From the NCBI RefSeq assembly GCF_004364155.1, contig NZ_SOAZ01000005.1, forward strand, positions 1 through 64,000: a stretch of DNA of 64,000 nucleotides, given 5' to 3'. This document shows positions 37,032 through 45,755 of the stretch, in pieces. A program made the position numbers and the translations under genes. The DNA comes from Fonticella tunisiensis (GTDB lineage: Bacteria; Bacillota; Clostridia; Clostridiales; Caloramatoraceae). How positions within the stretch are numbered: position 1 is the stretch's first letter; every line of letters begins with the position of its first letter. The notes below the pieces were generated by a model, which saw only the letters and a list, made by a program, of their open reading frames with translations, did not search any database and had not been told where the DNA came from.

Positions 37032-39197
37032 TTATTCATCAGGCTGCTCCAATATTATTTTAACGGTGGTGTTTTTATCAACTTCCGTTCCTGGCTCCAC
37101 ATCCTGCGATACCCCTATTCCATCGCCATTAAAGGAAACTTTAAGACCCAGGGACGCAGCAAGTTCTGATATCTCTTTTCTTGTCATCTCTGTAAAATCA
37201 GGCACTACAACCTTTGTATTATCATTTTTAGAATTTCCAAGATATAAAACTACCTTTGAATTTTCATCCACTGACACGCCCGGCTTTGGACTCATATCAT
37301 ATACTATGCTGCCATTACCATCAGTTTCATAATTTAGCCTGATGTTTTTAAGAGTGCTTTCGGCTTCTTTGATGCCCATACCCCTAAGTTCCGGTAAAAC
37401 AACCTTATTTACATGCTTCTGTTCCTGGCCTGACGTATCAGGCTCCATATTCAGGTACTTAAACAAGTCCTCATATATGGATTTTGCAAGGGGTGCCGCA
37501 GTACTTCCCGAATAGTAATTTGATGGATCAGGTTCATCAATAGAAACGAAGAGCACCAGTTTCGGATCGCTTGCCGGAACCATAGAACCAAAGGATGAAA
37601 TATACTTTCCCTGAGCATATCTTCCATCAACAACTTTCTGGGCAGTTCCAGTCTTACCCGCTATATGATAACCTTCAATGTATGCTTTCTTTGCTCCCCC
37701 TTCAGATACAACACTTTCAAGTATTTCCCTCATATGCCTTGCAGTTTCGGCGGATATTACCTGCTTAACAATCTGGGGAGTAAACTCTTTTACAACTGAG
37801 GTATTTCCATTTTCATCAGTGTTAATGATTTTTTTCACCAGATGAGGCTGTACCATCTTGCCATCATTTGCAATTGTAGCTAAAACTGTTGCATACTGAA
37901 TACCCGTAACGGATATACCCTGACCAAAGGCCTGTGTTGCAAGTTCAACGGGTCCAACTTTATCTATGGACATTAAAATACCTTTTTCCTCTGCCGGATA
38001 GTCAATTCCAGTTTTCTGTCCAAGTCCAAATGAATTGAAATATTTATAGAGCTTTTCTTTACCAAGCCTCTCACCAAGCATCATGAATCCAACGTTACAT
38101 GAATTTTGAAGAATCTCTGGAAAGGTCTGAAGCCCATGCCCTGTTCTTTTCCAGCAATGTATTGTTCTATCCGCTACCTTATACGACCCGCTGCAAAAGA
38201 ATTTATCACTATCCTTTACTTCATTTTCCTCGATTGCAGCGGCTGCGGTAATAACCTTTAACACGGAACCGGGTTCAAAGCTTTCATTAATCATTCTGTT
38301 TCTCCACAGGGCTGTTGACTCCTCAACGGTGCCAACTACAGGGTTGTTTGGATCATAGTCCGGCTTATTTGCCATGGCTAGTATTTCACCTGTCTTTGGA
38401 TCCATAACAATAGCTGATGCCCTTTTTGCTTTATATTCGGCTAATCCTTTCTCAAGTGCCTTCTCAACAAAAAATTGGATTGTTTCGTCGATGGTTAAAA
38501 CAATATCGCTGCCGTTCTTTGGAGCTTCATAGTCTGAAATGGTATATGGCAGTTCCCTGTGGTATGGGTCCGTTTCCCCTCTAAATCTACCTGGAACACC
38601 TGCAAGATACTTATCATAATAACGTTCAAGCCCAGCCCTTCCTTTTCCGTCTATGTCAGTGCTGCCCAGAATGTGGGATGCAAGGTTGCCGTTTGGATAA
38701 TACCTTTTAGTATCCTCCGAAACAAGTATTCCAGGTAAATTTAAGTCCCTTATCTTGTTTCCCTGTTCCTTCTCTATTCTTCTGGCAAGGGTTATGGTTG
38801 ACATTGGCAGACCGCTTGGAAGGGTTTTATTTAGCTTGTTTAAAACTTCATCCTTTGTCACTCCAAGTATAGGTGCAATCTTCTCCGCCATCTCCTCCTT
38901 GGTTATCTTACCGTTCTTTTCAGCTTCGTTTATACTTTTTGTAAATGCCTCTACCCTCTCTACATTTCCACTGAGGGCAAGGGGATCCCCATTTCTATCC
39001 AATATCTTTCCTCTTTTTGCTGAAATTTTAATATCTTGAGTCCACTGCTCAACCGCTAGCTTTTGGAGCTCAGGGGACCAAACTATCTGTACCCATGCAT
39101 ATCTTCCAACTATCACCATTTGTACAACAAATATTATAAGTAGAAGTACAACAATCCTTCTTTTAACCGTTATAGTGGTTTTGTGCTGGAAGTTCAA
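37032..39197 (-). CDS. spoVD: Class B penicillin-binding transpeptidase with two PASTA domains (SpoVD/FtsI type)
   Basis: 721 residues: N-terminal membrane helix (about 13-32), a PBP dimer domain (about 55-215), the transpeptidase domain with Ser311-x2-Lys314 (SVLK), Ser366-Cys367-Asn368 (SCN) and Lys515-Thr-Gly (KTG), and two C-terminal PASTA repeats (about 595-655 and 660-721). Start is TTG at 39197 with AAGGGGGG upstream. B. subtilis has separate pbpB and spoVD at this locus, while many Clostridia have one. As the only class B PBP here, it may act in vegetative septation, in cortex formation, or both. Confidence 0.94.
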   Translation of the reverse strand: MNFQHKTTITVKRRIVVLLLIIFVVQMVIVGRYAWVQIVWSPELQKLAVEQWTQDIKISAKRGKILDRNGDPLALSGNVERVEAFTKSINEAEKNGKITKEEMAEKIAPILGVTKDEVLNKLNKTLPSGLPMSTITLARRIEKEQGNKIRDLNLPGILVSEDTKRYYPNGNLASHILGSTDIDGKGRAGLERYYDKYLAGVPGRFRGETDPYHRELPYTISDYEAPKNGSDIVLTIDETIQFFVEKALEKGLAEYKAKRASAIVMDPKTGEILAMANKPDYDPNNPVVGTVEESTALWRNRMINESFEPGSVLKVITAAAAIEENEVKDSDKFFCSGSYKVADRTIHCWKRTGHGLQTFPEILQNSCNVGFMMLGERLGKEKLYKYFNSFGLGQKTGIDYPAEEKGILMSIDKVGPVELATQAFGQGISVTGIQYATVLATIANDGKMVQPHLVKKIINTDENGNTSVVKEFTPQIVKQVISAETARHMREILESVVSEGGAKKAYIEGYHIAGKTGTAQKVVDGRYAQGKYISSFGSMVPASDPKLVLFVSIDEPDPSNYYSGSTAAPLAKSIYEDLFKYLNMEPDTSGQEQKHVNKVVLPELRGMGIKEAESTLKNIRLNYETDGNGSIVYDMSPKPGVSVDENSKVVLYLGNSKNDNTKVVVPDFTEMTRKEISELAASLGLKVSFNGDGIGVSQDVEPGTEVDKNTTVKIILEQPDE

Positions 39198-39210
39198 GCA
39201 AATACCCCCC

Positions 39211-39678
39211 TTAATTTAGTAGTCCTAGGAGCCTCTGAACAAACTGAAAAGCACTTTTCTTTTCATTATCATCAGGTAGAGTCAGGGGATTAACATCCAC
39301 ATAAACAATATCGCTGTTTTCCGGATAGACCATTTTATAATTATTAACAGCAACCTCTTGAACCGCTTTGATATTGTTTGATTCAGCTATGTCAACCTCT
39401 AAATTTTCGTTTTCCTTCTGAATCTTGCTTATTTCAGATTTAACAAAACGGATATTCCCCTGAAGATTTATTATAGCAGAAAACCTGGCAAGTGATAAAA
39501 ATGAAAATATACACACAACCCCTATCATTGACATAACTTTTAGCTTTTTCTTAGTGTTTTTCTTAGGCCTTCTGCTTGCCTTTTTCTTCTCCTTTTTGAC
39601 TATTTCCGGCTGCAGCTCGTAGGCTGTATTGCCATAAGTATAATTATACGATCTTTTTTCGTTTTTTACCATTACCAA
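39211..39678 (-). CDS. ftsL: Cell division protein FtsL (septum formation initiator-like)
   Basis: 155 residues: a basic cytoplasmic N-terminus (about 25-45 very Lys-rich), one membrane helix (about 48-66), and an extracytoplasmic heptad coiled coil (about 70-115). The start is TTG at 39678 with GGGGGTGA 7 nt upstream; an ATG two codons later is possible. Position between rsmH and spoVD and the topology identify it, although FtsL sequences are poorly conserved. Confidence 0.85.
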   Translation of the reverse strand: MVMVKNEKRSYNYTYGNTAYELQPEIVKKEKKKASRRPKKNTKKKLKVMSMIGVVCIFSFLSLARFSAIINLQGNIRFVKSEISKIQKENENLEVDIAESNNIKAVQEVAVNNYKMVYPENSDIVYVDVNPLTLPDDNEKKSAFQFVQRLLGLLN

Positions 39679-39707
39679 TATTATTCACCCCCACGTCCTG
39701 TTAGAAC

Positions 39708-40640
39708 TTATATTTTCTCAGCTATCCTCAGTTTAGCACTTCTTGATCTCGGATTCATTTCAACTTCTTCATCAGAAGGCACTATGGGCTTTTTTGTTAT
39801 AATCTTTACATCCGGTTCATTATTGCATACGCACACGGGAAAATTTGGCGGACAGGTACAGGGATTCTCTCTTTTCTTAAACACATTTTTAACAATCCTG
39901 TCCTCTAAAGAATGGAAGGTTATTATACATAATCTTCCATTTTTCTTTAAAACGTCAATACAGTCGTTAACAGCCTGTTCAAGCAGCTCTATTTCTCTAT
40001 TCACTTCTATTCTAATGGCCTGAAAAGTCCTTTTAGCCGGATGATGCCCTTCCCTTCTGGCTGAGGCAGGAATCGCTGCCTTAATCACATTGACAAGCTC
40101 ATATGTGGTTTCAATTGTTTTTTTGTTTCTTTCTCTAACAATGAAATCAGCAATTCTCCCTGCCCATTTTTCTTCCCCATATTCCTTTATTATTTTATAA
40201 AGCTCCTCCTTCGAATATCCATTAACAACATCCATGGCGCTTAACTGAGCCTCCATATTCATCCTCATATCAAGAGGTGCATCATGCATGTAGCTAAACC
40301 CTCTTTCAGGAGTATCAAGTTGATGAGATGACACACCAAGATCCAAAAGCATACCGTCAATGCCCTTAATACCCAGATTGCTAAGGATTTCTTTAATATT
40401 AGAAAAATTATTGTGTACAAATATCAAATTGTTATAATCTTTTAGCCTCTCCCTGGAAGCTTTTATAGCATTTTGATCCTGATCTATTCCTACCAGTAAG
40501 CCTGAACCGTTTAAGCGTTTTAATATCTCCGAAGAATGGCCTGCACCACCTAATGTACCGTCCACGTATATTCCATCTGGTTTTATATTAAGTCCTTCTA
40601 TGCATTCCTTTAACATAACTGATACATGTTTAAACTCCAT
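39708..40640 (-). CDS. rsmH: RsmH: 16S rRNA (cytosine-1402-N4) methyltransferase
   Basis: S-adenosylmethionine-dependent methylation of C1402 of 16S rRNA. From the ATG at 40640 (GAGGGTGA upstream) the protein has 310 residues; a GTG at 40649 lies inside that ribosome site. Motifs: [13 protein letters not shown] (SAM site), [19 protein letters not shown] and [15 protein letters not shown]. It is 17 bp downstream of mraZ. Confidence 0.96.
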   Translation of the reverse strand: MEFKHVSVMLKECIEGLNIKPDGIYVDGTLGGAGHSSEILKRLNGSGLLVGIDQDQNAIKASRERLKDYNNLIFVHNNFSNIKEILSNLGIKGIDGMLLDLGVSSHQLDTPERGFSYMHDAPLDMRMNMEAQLSAMDVVNGYSKEELYKIIKEYGEEKWAGRIADFIVRERNKKTIETTYELVNVIKAAIPASARREGHHPAKRTFQAIRIEVNREIELLEQAVNDCIDVLKKNGRLCIITFHSLEDRIVKNVFKKRENPCTCPPNFPVCVCNNEPDVKIITKKPIVPSDEEVEMNPRSRSAKLRIAEKI

Positions 40641-40657
40641 ATGTTTCACCCTCTATT

Positions 40658-41086
40658 TTAAATACCAAGTTCGGACATTTTTTCAGCAATTTCATCGAAA
40701 TCGATATTTTGTTCATTGTATTCAGTCCACTTTTCTTTACTCCAAAGTTCAATTCTTGTTGAAACGCCTATACTTACTATTTCCTTCGTGATACCGGCAT
40801 ATTCAATTAGATTTTGAGGGATTAAAGCTCTGCCTTGCTTGTCTATTTCTATCTCAGCAGCACCCGAAAAAAAGAATCTCACAAAGGCTCTTGCATCCCT
40901 GTTGGTAAGTGGAAGCGCCTTCAGTTTTTCCTCAAGCTTTTTCCATTCATCCATAGGATAGACATAGAGGCATCCATCAAGTCCCTTTGTAATAACAAAT
41001 TTATTTCCCAGCCCTTCCCGAAACTTGGCTGGAATGATAATTCTGTTTTTGGAATCCAGTGCATGCTGATATTCACCTATAAACAT
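40658..41086 (-). CDS. mraZ: Transcriptional regulator MraZ
   Basis: First gene of the dcw cluster; a ring-forming DNA-binding protein with two SpoVT-AbrB-type domains. The 142 residues contain [24 protein letters not shown] (first domain, segments 1-24) and a second copy beginning [14 protein letters not shown]. In several bacteria MraZ represses its own operon through closely spaced GTG-containing repeats, and such repeats lie directly upstream here. Confidence 0.97.
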   Translation of the reverse strand: MFIGEYQHALDSKNRIIIPAKFREGLGNKFVITKGLDGCLYVYPMDEWKKLEEKLKALPLTNRDARAFVRFFFSGAAEIEIDKQGRALIPQNLIEYAGITKEIVSIGVSTRIELWSKEKWTEYNEQNIDFDEIAEKMSELGI

Positions 41087-41094
41087 CCATATCC

Positions 41095-41131
41095 CTCACA
41101 AATCACTCCACTTTACTCCACTTTTCACCAC
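41095..41131 (-). promoter_or_regulatory. Putative MraZ operator upstream of mraZ
   Basis: On the minus strand the hexamer GTGGNG occurs three times at an exact 10-bp period (GTGGTG at 41131-41126, GTGGAG at 41121-41116 and 41111-41106), followed by a degenerate TGTGAG at 41100-41095. The array ends 9 bp before the mraZ ATG. Same-face short repeats next to mraZ are the known form of MraZ operators. Confidence 0.7.
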
Positions 41132-41298
41132 ATTTTATATAATTCTATATAAAAATAAAAAATCCTCCTTTAAAAATAAAAATAGCACGTATTTCTAACA
41201 AAGATATTAGATATACGCGCTGCTTAAAACACAGTCTGGCTTCAAATCCCATTAATATAACTTGTCCTGCTGGTTTTGGATTTAAAAGGCTCTACGAT

Positions 41299-41331
41299 AA
41301 AAAATAGGGACGGCTTTTCCTGACCATCCCT
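41299..41331 (-). terminator. Terminator after the Spo0E-like gene
   Basis: AGGGACGG (41306-41313) pairs with CCATCCCT (41324-41331, one G-U pair), and on the minus strand it is followed by TATTTTTTATCG. It lies 29 bp after the stop of the 49-residue gene, supporting that gene being transcribed alone. Confidence 0.75.
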
Positions 41332-41359
41332 ACGTATCGTAAATTCTATTATATCGTTT

Positions 41360-41509
41360 TTACATATTTCGTTTATACTCTTTGTTGTAATACTCAACTA
41401 TCAGCTCGTCAAGCTCCTGGCTAATCCTAAGGATCATTTCGCGGTCATTATGTGTTAAAAATTCATATAACAGACCCCTTAACATTTCAACCTTATCTAA
41501 CAGCAACAT
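41360..41509 (-). CDS. Spo0E-like aspartyl-phosphate phosphatase (49 residues)
   Basis: A short gene that is easy to miss. It encodes two helices with the family signature SQELDELIVEY (residues 30-40), matching the SxELDxLI(x)Y pattern of Spo0E/YnzD/YisI phosphatases, which remove phosphate from Spo0A and block sporulation. Acidic Asp34 and Glu35 are in the expected place. The ATG at 41509 has GGGTGGGTGAT just upstream. It has its own promoter (41558-41586) and terminator. It lies upstream of mraZ in the same orientation. Family membership is strong from the motif; the substrate is inferred. Confidence 0.85.
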   Translation of the reverse strand: MLLLDKVEMLRGLLYEFLTHNDREMILRISQELDELIVEYYNKEYKRNM

Positions 41510-41533
41510 AATATCACCCACCCGATAAAAATT

Positions 41534-41549
41534 GTGGTGAAAAGTGGGT
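41534..41549 (+). promoter_or_regulatory. MraZ-box-like pair at the spo0E-like promoter
   Basis: GTGGTG at 41534-41539 and GTGGGT at 41544-41549 have the same 10-bp period as the mraZ operator. The 14-mer GTGGTGAAAAGTGG (41534-41547) is identical to one in that operator (minus strand 41131-41118). It lies just downstream of the predicted -10 element of the spo0E-like gene, where a bound protein could block transcription. Confidence 0.5.
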
Positions 41550-41557
41550 ATAACATT

Positions 41558-41586
41558 ATATTACAACATATGTTATAAACTGTCAA
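41558..41586 (-). promoter_or_regulatory. Promoter of the spo0E-like gene
   Basis: On the minus strand a consensus TTGACA (41586-41581) and TAATAT (41563-41558) are separated by 17 bp. A near-perfect palindrome TTATAACATATGTTGTAA lies in the spacer and -10 region (about 41561-41578), which could be an operator. Confidence 0.6.
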
Positions 41587-41628
41587 TAATTATAAATATA
41601 TGTCTATGCTTCTAAAATTATGTTAATT

Positions 41629-41637
41629 ATCGACAAA
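41629..41637 (-). promoter_or_regulatory. Spo0A-box-like site 1
   Basis: The minus strand reads TTTGTCGAT, 8 of 9 to the B. subtilis 0A box TTTGTCRAA. It is about 43 bp upstream of the -35 element of the spo0E-like gene. Confidence 0.45.
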
Positions 41638-41712
41638 GAAAAACAATGCTTGATATCAACTTCTATTTCATTTATCTACACAAAAATTCTGTATTGTTAA
41701 ATATATCATAAT

Positions 41713-41721
41713 ATTGTCGAA
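41713..41721 (+). promoter_or_regulatory. Spo0A-box-like site 2
   Basis: ATTGTCGAA is 8 of 9 to the 0A box TTTGTCRAA and contains the intact core TGTCGAA. It is inverted relative to site 1 and 75 bp from it. Confidence 0.45.
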
Positions 41722-41928
41722 ATATTTGCTATATTCTTACTCGTTAAAACATGCTGCTAAACATCCTCATAAACCACATCCATATAATTGAAATTTCTTA
41801 AGTTAAATCAGAAAATGGGAGCTTAACAAAAGGTTTTATTCACCAATCTATAGCTGCTCCTCATCTTATACATTTCCATCCTAAAATTTAATACTCAAAA
41901 CTTTATATATAAGCTCCATGCGCTAAAC

Positions 41929-41957
41929 TTGCAGCCATATGAACTATGGTTTATAAT
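41929..41957 (+). promoter_or_regulatory. Promoter of ychF
   Basis: TTGCAG (41929-41934) and a consensus TATAAT (41952-41957) are separated by exactly 17 bp, about 30 bp before the ychF start. Confidence 0.6.
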
Positions 41958-41989
41958 TTATTTGATAATTACAGGAAAGGAAGATAAGA

Positions 41990-43087
41990 ATGAAATTAGG
42001 AATAGTTGGACTACCGAACGTTGGCAAAAGTACACTGTTTAATGCTATAACACAGGCAGGAGCCGAGTCTGCAAACTATCCTTTTTGTACTATAGAACCT
42101 AACGTTGGAGTTGTCGCAGTTCCGGACAGCCGCCTCGAAAAGCTTGCAGAGATGTATAAACCAAAAAAGGTAACCCCTGCAGTAGTTGAATTCTATGATA
42201 TTGCCGGGCTTGTAAAGGGTGCAAGCAAGGGTGAGGGCCTTGGGAATAAATTTCTTTCACATATCAGGGAAGTTGCTGCGATAGTTCATGTTGTTAGATG
42301 CTTTGAAGATACAAATATAGTCCATGTTGAAGGTTCCGTTGACCCAATAAGGGATATTGAGACAATCAATCTTGAGCTCATCCTTTCAGATATAGAAATA
42401 CTGGAGAGGAGAATCGATAAGGTAAGCAAATCAGCACGTTCAGGGGATAAGAAGGCAAAGGAGGAGCTCTCCTTTATGGAAAGGTTAAAGGTTCATCTTG
42501 AAGAAGGCAATCCAGCAAGAACCCTTGAAATGACCGATGATGAAAAAGAACTTATAAAACAGTACTTTCTCCTTACCTCAAAGCCCGTTTTATATGCAGC
42601 AAATGTATCCGAGGATGATGTAATAAACGGCTATGAAAATAACCCTTATGTAAAGATGGTAGAAGAATACGCAAAAAATGAAAATTCAGAAGTCATTCCG
42701 ATTTGTGCAAAACTTGAGGAGGAAATTTCTAAACTCGACGATGAAGAGAAAAAGGAATTTTTAAAGGATTATGGCCTCGATGAACCTGGGCTTAACAGAT
42801 TGATCAAAGCAAGCTACAGGCTTTTAGGACTCATTAGTTTCCTTACAGCGGGACCTGACGAAGTAAGGGCCTGGACTATTACTGAAGGGACAAAAGCTCC
42901 CCAGGCAGCTGGAAAAATACATTCGGACATTGAAAGAGGGTTTATTAGAGCAGAAGTTACATCATTTGAGGACCTGATTGCAGCCGGTTCAGAAACAGCC
43001 GCAAAGGAAAAGGGGCTTACAAGGCTTGAGGGTAAGGATTATGTAATGAGGGACGGAGACGTTGTTCTGTTTAGGTTTAACGTATAA
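41990..43087 (+). CDS. ychF: YchF/OLA1 family P-loop ATPase
   Basis: Obg-related protein that prefers ATP and binds ribosomes; linked to translation start and stress responses. 365 residues: P-loop GLPNVGKS at 7-14, an inserted coiled-coil arm (about 130-200) and a C-terminal TGS domain (about 280-365, with TAGPDEVRAWTI and DGDVVLFRFNV). GGAAAGGAAG is upstream of the ATG. One of few plus-strand genes, transcribed alone. Confidence 0.96.
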   Translation: MKLGIVGLPNVGKSTLFNAITQAGAESANYPFCTIEPNVGVVAVPDSRLEKLAEMYKPKKVTPAVVEFYDIAGLVKGASKGEGLGNKFLSHIREVAAIVHVVRCFEDTNIVHVEGSVDPIRDIETINLELILSDIEILERRIDKVSKSARSGDKKAKEELSFMERLKVHLEEGNPARTLEMTDDEKELIKQYFLLTSKPVLYAANVSEDDVINGYENNPYVKMVEEYAKNENSEVIPICAKLEEEISKLDDEEKKEFLKDYGLDEPGLNRLIKASYRLLGLISFLTAGPDEVRAWTITEGTKAPQAAGKIHSDIERGFIRAEVTSFEDLIAAGSETAAKEKGLTRLEGKDYVMRDGDVVLFRFNV

Positions 43088-43156
43088 GCAAACTGTGAAA
43101 AGGGTAAAATTTCTTCTGCATTTTTCACTTTGGATATATAAATATCTGGAAAGATT

Positions 43157-43202
43157 GTAATTTTAGCAGGTTTATATCGTAGATAAAACCTGCTAAAATT
43201 AC
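43157..43202. repeat. Perfect 17-bp stem-loop between ychF and the Lon-like gene
   Basis: GTAATTTTAGCAGGTTT (43157-43173) is the exact reverse complement of 43186-43202. It lies between two convergent genes and may end transcription from both sides, although neither side has a strong U-run. Confidence 0.65.
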
Positions 43203-43280
43203 GTGCAAACTTCATCATGATATTCAAAGAGATTTGTCCATGGTTAATTCGCTATATTTGAACGCATGCTGGTTACCTGT

Positions 43281-45647
43281 TTATTTTTTACCTCTTTCAT
43301 TAAATACGCTGTTATATTTCTGAAGCTTTGCCCTTATGGCTTCATCTACATAATCCATAGTGTTCTTTCTATTGCCCTTTCTGTACAAGTCCTGGCACAA
43401 TATTTCAAAGCAGTCATCGATAGTTTTTACTGCATAAACATGAAACAGTTTTTTGTCAACAGCCTCAAGCACTTCATCCTTTAGAACTAGTTCATCAATG
43501 TTGCTGTAGGGAATGATTACACCGTGGCTTCCATTTAATCCAAATATCCTGCATATTTCATAAAAGCCTTCAACCTTTTCAATCAACCCTCCTACCGGCT
43601 GTATTTCTCCCTTTTGATTAACGGAACCAGTTACCGCTATGCTCTGTTTTATTGGAATATCTCCAAGGCTTGACATAAGAGCTATAAGCTCAGCTGCCGA
43701 TGCGCTGTCACCATCTATCTCTCCATAGAGCTGCTCAAAGCAAATGCTTGCACTGAAGGAAAGAGGCATATTCTGGCCGAATCTTTCCCCTATATATCCT
43801 GACAGTATCATTATCCCCTTGCTGTGTATATTTCCGCTCATGTCGGTTTCTCTTTCAATGTTAATTACTCCATCCCTTCCTGCAAATGTGGTTACTGTTA
43901 TTCTATTCTGTTTCCCGAATGCAAAATCTCCATAATCTATTACAGACAAGCCGTTTATCTGTCCAATCCTGTACCCTGAAAGATTCACTATATATTTATT
44001 ATCCCTGTACATATCCAGTATTTTGTCTCTTATCATGCTGTGCCTTTTTTCCCGAAGCTCGATTGCACTTTTTACGTGGCTTCCGTCTATAAACCTGCTG
44101 TTTTCCCATTCTGCAATAGGTCCAGCCTGTTCAATTATATCAACAATCTCCTTCAGGGATGAATCAAAATGTTTTTTACTCTGAGACAGTCTTGCAGAGT
44201 ACCTTAGAAGCTCAATAACACCTTCCCGCGTTATTGGCAAAATTTCATTTTTAATACAGTAATTGCTTAAAAATCCCAGGAGCTTACCAATGTTATCGCT
44301 TGTGTTTTCTATTTCATCATCAAAATTAACCTTTATTTTAAATAACTCTTTAAAATCATCATCATAATTATAGAGAAGATAATATAGATAATTGCTCCCA
44401 TAAACTATAACCTTGATATCAAGTGGAATATCCTCAGGTTTAAGTGTAGCTAAAGGAATAATTTCAAACTGATTTTTTAGATTTTCAATGCTGATGTTTC
44501 TTGATCTCAGCGCTTTTTTTAATGCTTCCCATCCACGATACGTTTTTAGAAGCTGAAGAGCATCGATCACGAGGAAGCCTCCGTTGGCTCTGTGAAGACT
44601 TCCTGGTTTTATCATTGTAAAGTCGGTAACAAGAGTCCCGGATTTATTTTCATATTCCACTATTCCAAGAAGATTATGGTATTCCGGATTTTCTTCAAAA
44701 ACAACGGGAGCTCCCTTTAAACCCTTATTACAAACCATTATATTTACATAATATCTTTTAAAGAAATTCTCATCATATTTTTCATACTGATTTTCATAAT
44801 CCATAAAAGCATCTATATTATCTGTAATATCCTGCTCAACAGCATTTATATATTCGATAATCTTTTTATTATACCCATACTTGTCCTTTAAGTACTCTAT
44901 CTCCTTCTCCATCAGCATAATGGACATTTTATTATCAAGATTTTTAAGTTCATCAGCCATTTCCTTCTTTAAGGATTTTGTTTTTCTCATAGTTTCAAGG
45001 GCTAACAGCTTCAAATCGCTAGCAAGAAGATTTATCCTTTCCTTCTCCTCCTCTGAAAGTTCATTGTACTGTTTTTCACTCATCTCTTCTCCGTCCTTAA
45101 GCGGTATAAATGCAAAACCCTCCCCTGTGCTTTTAACATTAAAGCCCCTTTCCTTTGATTCATCAAAAAGCTTATCAGCAAGATGCAGTATCTCTTTTTG
45201 ATATTTATCTATAATACTGCTCCTTTCCCTTTCATAAAGTTCATCGGAAAATACCTTTGGCACTTTTTCAAAAAGGCTGTCAATAAAGTTTTCCAGGTCG
45301 TTTTTGAACTCCTCAGCCGTTCCTGCATGTAGTGATACTGCAAGGGGAGTAAAAGGATCGTTAAAATTGTATACATAACACCAATCATCGGGTACATTGT
45401 AATCCTTTGCATACTCCTTCAACTTATCCGCTATATAACTGCGTTTGCCAGTTCCCTTTCTTCCAGCTACAAAGATGTTATATCCAAACTTATTAATAAT
45501 CAATCCCATTTCAAGTGCTTTAACTGCCCTTTCCTGTCCAATGATATCATTGTAGGGCGCTATTTCAAGGGTTGATTCAAAGCTCTTATGAAGTTTTAAA
45601 TCGAATTTAAGATCTTCCAAAGTTAGCTCTCTATAATCCGACATCAT
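43281..45647 (-). CDS. Lon-like ATP-dependent serine protease (AAA_32/S16, LonC/LonB-type)
   Basis: 788 residues: Walker A GRKGTGKRS (62-70), a long coiled-coil insertion (about 120-300), a Walker B-like ANGGFLVIDALQLL, and a C-terminal S16 protease domain (about 560-770). The catalytic dyad is Ser648 in GDSASAAEL and Lys691 in GGLIEKVEGF. It is shaped like the AAA_32 branch (B. subtilis YlbL is different), not like classical LonA. Preceded by GGAGGG. Substrates are unknown. It stands alone, convergent with ychF. Confidence 0.9.
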   Translation of the reverse strand: MMSDYRELTLEDLKFDLKLHKSFESTLEIAPYNDIIGQERAVKALEMGLIINKFGYNIFVAGRKGTGKRSYIADKLKEYAKDYNVPDDWCYVYNFNDPFTPLAVSLHAGTAEEFKNDLENFIDSLFEKVPKVFSDELYERERSSIIDKYQKEILHLADKLFDESKERGFNVKSTGEGFAFIPLKDGEEMSEKQYNELSEEEKERINLLASDLKLLALETMRKTKSLKKEMADELKNLDNKMSIMLMEKEIEYLKDKYGYNKKIIEYINAVEQDITDNIDAFMDYENQYEKYDENFFKRYYVNIMVCNKGLKGAPVVFEENPEYHNLLGIVEYENKSGTLVTDFTMIKPGSLHRANGGFLVIDALQLLKTYRGWEALKKALRSRNISIENLKNQFEIIPLATLKPEDIPLDIKVIVYGSNYLYYLLYNYDDDFKELFKIKVNFDDEIENTSDNIGKLLGFLSNYCIKNEILPITREGVIELLRYSARLSQSKKHFDSSLKEIVDIIEQAGPIAEWENSRFIDGSHVKSAIELREKRHSMIRDKILDMYRDNKYIVNLSGYRIGQINGLSVIDYGDFAFGKQNRITVTTFAGRDGVINIERETDMSGNIHSKGIMILSGYIGERFGQNMPLSFSASICFEQLYGEIDGDSASAAELIALMSSLGDIPIKQSIAVTGSVNQKGEIQPVGGLIEKVEGFYEICRIFGLNGSHGVIIPYSNIDELVLKDEVLEAVDKKLFHVYAVKTIDDCFEILCQDLYRKGNRKNTMDYVDEAIRAKLQKYNSVFNERGKK

Positions 45648-45724
45648 ATCCCTCCTTTGCCTTAATATATAATATTCTGGCAGAGGGGTTTTAAATAATA
45701 TTTTTTCACCATCAGATAAAAAAA

Positions 45725-45748
45725 GCCTAAAACATCAAAGTTTTAGGC
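45725..45748 (-). terminator. Terminator after deoC
   Basis: GCCTAAAAC (45725-45733) pairs with GTTTTAGGC (45740-45748); the minus strand continues with T7. Confidence 0.87.
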
Positions 45749-45755
45749 ACTAAAA

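Larger units (their letters stand above)
41510..41989. other. 480-bp regulatory region between the spo0E-like gene and ychF
   Basis: No coding region seen. It holds divergent promoters: one for the spo0E-like gene near 41558-41586 and one for ychF near 41929-41957. Between them lie two 0A-box-like sites (41629-41637 and 41713-41721) and, near the spo0E-like start, an MraZ-box-like pair (41534-41549). The remainder is plain AT-rich sequence. Confidence 0.6.

Noticed and set aside
41259-41305. Third copy of the dispersed repeat (AACTTGT then CGATAAAAAATA 36 nt later)
   Set aside because: The match is limited, and the A-run is also the U-tract of the spo0E-like gene terminator, so chance similarity is likely; mentioned only as a trace.
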